Source: Clavelina lepadiformis (lineage: Eukaryota > Chordata > Ascidiacea > Aplousobranchia > Clavelinidae). Taken from it: a DNA stretch of 64,000 nucleotides. Under the pieces are notes generated by a model. The model was not told the origin of the DNA and ran no database searches. It worked only from the letters and a program-made list of their open reading frames with translations. Positions within the stretch are counted from its first letter, which is position 1. Each line of letters starts with the position of its first letter. A program made the translations under genes and the position numbers. Of this stretch, positions 60,801-64,000 are shown in pieces. Location: positions 24,436,479 to 24,500,478 of the forward strand of contig NC_135243.1 of assembly GCF_947623445.1 (NCBI RefSeq). Direction: 5' to 3'.

Positions 60801-63342
60801 TCGTTTGTTTCATGGGCACTGGAAAGTTTTTTGAATGTTTTTTAAAATAACAGTAATTTAACAATTAAAGTTTATTTAATTAACTGTAATTTGACTTTGT
60901 CGTTATGTCAAATGTCTCTGTCTGTCTCACTACACTGCATTATTGTCATTGTAGTTTGTTACAGTTCAGTAATATCATTTTCCATAATAGTTTTAAAAGA
61001 ATCAAGACTTAAAAGATAAATAAATCTTTTGCAGACGTTTGTGGACATGACTCGCTACAGATCGATTCGTGTCGCCGTTGACCCTCCCACGTCGCCTTGG
61101 GTTCAATCCGACCACACCATTTACCTCCGTCAGGGAGGGTTGGGTCTTTTGCGGGAATTAAACTCAACGAACGTTCTCGGGATAGCCCACATTGCTGCAA
61201 TGTGTCAACCAGAATCTATCACCTATTCCTCAGTGAGTTTCATCTTATACCGTGAGCTTTGCTCTCATATCACGAACTTCGTTTGTTACTGTTAGTTAGT
61301 TGGCGATGTCATTGTGGAAAATATACTTTAATAAACTTTTATTTTTGAAATTTATACTTCAAAAGTTTCACATTTTTTGAACTTGCAGATTTATACATTG
61401 AACAACAGTCTCGCTTTCACCCCTCAAGTTTTAACCCACGAGGTTGGCCACAGTCTCGGCTTACGTCATGATGATAATGACCCCAATCAACCTCAACCTG
61501 GTCCATGTTTATGTGAAGAAGGGGACAGAGACTGCATTATGTCTGCAAGGCTTCAGTGAGTCATAACGTTCAGTTAAGCGCAAGCCTAGAAATCGCAACT
61601 GAATCGGCAAATGCTTTGGACATCGAGATTAAGTTGCTTTAATTTGTATTCACTAAAATCATTGGAGATTTTATTAGAAATCTATTTTGTATTCAGGAGC
61701 GATCGTCCGTTCCCTACAGAGTGGTCCAATTGCAGCATCAAGCAACTTGAAATTGAACTTGAACTATCGACCGGGCATTGCCTCCTCGATAAGCCGGAGA
61801 TCGCGTCGTTGATCCCTCGCTCGTCGTGTGGGAATAAGATTGTGGAGCTGGGAGAGGAATGTGACTGTGGTACGGTGGTGGAATGTACAAGGTACGTCTT
61901 TAATGTTTTTTACAGTTGCTCGTCTATGGACTGAACTGTTATTGTTTTCTCTTACAATTCAGTTTTATATAGAGGTTAAGTTACAAAACCTTCAATAAAA
62001 TCATAAAAATGCAAAGATTGAAATTAGTTATTTCTCGTTGTGTTTTTTCCAGTCGATGAAGATGTTTGATGAGAATTAATATAAGACCAACATTTTAGCA
62101 TAACAGAGAATTTAAAACATTAAATTTTCTATTTTCTTGTGGAAACACTTAGTCGATGTTGCAACCCGGCAACTTGTTTGCTTTGGGATTTCGCGGAGTG
62201 CGATTCGGAGGCGTGCTGTCTCTCGCATAAGTGCAAGGTCGCCCCTCCCGGTACTCAATGCAGGGAATCTTGTGGTGATTGCGATCTGCCAGAATACTGC
62301 GATGGACAGAACAAGTCTGTGAGTTGAAAAGCTGCAACAAAAATAAAATTGTCTGGAATCTATTTTAGTTCAATAATTTTAGTTTTTTAGTTTTTTAAGT
62401 GCTATTTAAATTAAATAGAAATCGTTTTGCTTTAATTTGGTTTTCTAATTCAAACACTAAATACAAATTCTTAAAGAAACTATTTAAGCTTTGAAATTTA
62501 ATAATTTAAGTCATTGCTTAAATTGAGAAAAGAAACAGCAAAAAATGTGAAAATGACCAACAACTTTACATTATTCAGTGCCCACCGAACCGCTTGGTAG
62601 AAGATGGTGGACTTTGTAATAACGGGACTAATCGGTGCAGTGGTGGGAGCTGTATTAGCCGTGATCGAATGTGCCAGATATCGTATGGTCCAGGTTGATG
62701 AAAACTTCAATTGTTCATTTTCCATTTGATAATATTTTAACTATTGTGGTTAAAGTTTATTTGAGTTAAAGTTTCAATGATACCTTCATGCTGTTCAGTT
62801 GTTCTCAATATACTGAGAATTGATTAATACTGACAACAAAATCTTGTTTAACTCAGATTCAAGCTACGCACATTACTGCGATGTTTTGAATACACTGGGA
62901 ATTGGTCCTGGCAACTGTGGGGTCAATTTCACTTCAACAACCTCACCGTATATTGCTTGTACATTGAGGTGAGATTTTATGACATTCTCATCTGTTTCTT
63001 GTTGTTGGATGATGACAAAGTGTTGTAAAGATCAAATGGTTCCATTAATTTATAGTGTGCATTCAAATATATCACATGTATGCTCAGAGAACTTGGTTGG
63101 AAATCAGTATATTAAGTTTTTATTTATGCCAATCGTACGTTTCTTTTTGCTGCAGCAATATTGAATGTGGCAAATTCTACTGCGTCATCCCTTCATTTGT
63201 GCGAGGTCCCATCGATCGTGATTTTCGTTTCCTAACTCTTGTCACAAACGAGACTTGTGTGGTCTAAGTGCGTGACCCAGATATAGGATTTATCGACACA
63301 ACCTACGTCAGCGAATGGATGGGTTGTGCTGGTAATTCAAAG
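57805..63342 (+). CDS. U5 ADAM-family gene, partial, with the U3 stop codon
   Basis: Exons: 57805-57907, 58037-58128, 58744-58893, 59193-59278, 59457-59635, 59742-59836, 60539-60697, 61035-61232, 61389-61555, 61697-61891, 62153-62318, 62579-62693, 62857-62968, 63156-63342. The gene continues beyond the window; exon 15 would be expected near 64275. It keeps [12 protein letters not shown] and the disintegrin loop (SCGDCD), but has RKKQ in place of the furin-like RNKR and TAA at 63265-63267, as in U3. The frame therefore ends at 642 aa. Whether the ZP exons follow, as in U3, cannot be seen. Confidence 0.85.
60073..60342. repeat. 15-bp intronic minisatellite, 18 copies (U5 intron 6)
   Basis: Eighteen copies of accttagtgatggta, against twelve in the otherwise near-identical U3 intron. 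It is intronic. Confidence 0.97.
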
Positions 63343-64000
63343 GTAACTTTCTGCTAGTGACTATTTTAGATGTCAATCTTTTTACAGCTTCATACAATAT
63401 CGGATGTTGATTATGTCATCAATATTGGCTGTAACTTGCTACTATTCGAGAATCTTATCATATTAACAAAAATGTAATGTATATCACAACGCTGATAATC
63501 ATGAGTTGGAATGCATTCAAACAGAATTAGTTACGCAGCGGGGAGCGAGGCTAGTTTAGTAACTTCGTTGAAATTTTAATGGGATGGTCCAGCCAGATTT
63601 ACACCCGAAAGCTGACCGGTTGTTGCATGTTTTGAATGATCGGCTTGTATCAGATTTTGAACCTGGCATTACTTCTGATTCTTGCCTTTGTTTTCTTTTA
63701 CTTTTATCTTAGTAGACTTTGTTCTTAAATTGTCTCTATTGCATTTGCTTTATTGAAAGTTGTTGAACACCACCCCAAAACAACATTCGATAACTTGCAT
63801 GATCGCTTATAAAGCAGCCAACTTTATGACGAAATACTGCTCATTGGCCACATACTTTGTGGATGATGTAATGAATTTGTAGTTTGTGATCAGTTGAAAA
63901 CTTGCCTGACTTTCCAGATGTGCTAGAATAAGATTTGTGCCTGGATGAAAAGTTTTTTTACTTTTATTACCCATCCCTAAATTTTACTGTGTCTTATACT

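Larger units (their letters stand above)
57462..64000 (+). repeat. Tandem unit U5 (partial, cut by window end)
   Basis: Fifth direct repeat, truncated by the window edge in the intron after ADAM exon 14. It matches U3 almost base for base, at offset +28,707, then +28,797 after six extra minisatellite units in intron 6, then +28,785 after a 12-bp difference in a gtccgt-type tract in intron 7. It shares the U3 nonsense codon and the altered furin site. Confidence 0.9.

Overview
The window is eukaryotic: small exons of 60-200 bp joined by in-phase GT-AG introns of about 70-1,450 bp, AATAAA signals, AT-rich non-coding DNA and MITE-type transposons. No direct species marker is visible. The compact introns and the combination of ADAM and zona pellucida (ZP) modules suggest an invertebrate deuterostome, most likely an ascidian such as Ciona; that is inference only. 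All recognisable genes are on the + strand.

The whole window is one tandem array of five homologous units (U1-U5), starting near 1, 14196, 28755, 43979 and 57462; U5 runs off the end. Each unit begins with a 16-exon gene of the ADAM family (secreted/shed metalloprotease-disintegrins): signal peptide, prodomain with a candidate cysteine switch, furin-like site, catalytic domain with [12 protein letters not shown], disintegrin, cysteine-rich and EGF-like exons. I traced splice phases exon by exon. U1 (725 aa) and U2 (726 aa) are fully open. U4 has lost most of exon 15. U3 and U5 share an in-frame stop in exon 14 and have lost the furin-site arginine. None of the open copies has a transmembrane segment after the EGF-like exon.

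In U3 the last ADAM exon reads through a 7-C tract (6 C plus a stop in U1 and U4) to a phase-1 donor. It joins in phase to eight downstream exons that encode a near-complete ZP domain, giving an ADAM-ZP architecture. U1, U2 and U4 keep only scarred remnants of those ZP exons, with shared deletion junctions, so the fusion looks ancestral and was lost in those units.

Downstream of the ADAM gene, U1, U2 and U4 carry a second, three-exon gene (gene B, 218 aa in U2 and U4) that I do not recognise; in U1 it is broken by two tandem-repeat expansions. U3 lacks gene B and has a stretch with LTR-retrotransposon-like debris instead.

Mobile and repetitive DNA includes a 380-bp hAT-type MITE with an 8-bp target duplication only in U2, a second hAT-type MITE at the same site in U1, U2 and U4 but not U3, GGTACC-rich elements at the ADAM 3' ends, an intronic 15-bp minisatellite (0, 2, 12 or 18 copies per unit) and a 35-bp minisatellite in a ZP intron. 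The units are mosaics: U4 is U1-like over most of its ADAM gene, U2-like around exon 10 and again downstream of gene B, and the U2/U3 junction is nearly identical to the U4/U5 junction 28.7 kb away. This points to recurrent unequal exchange and gene conversion, or in part to assembly duplication.
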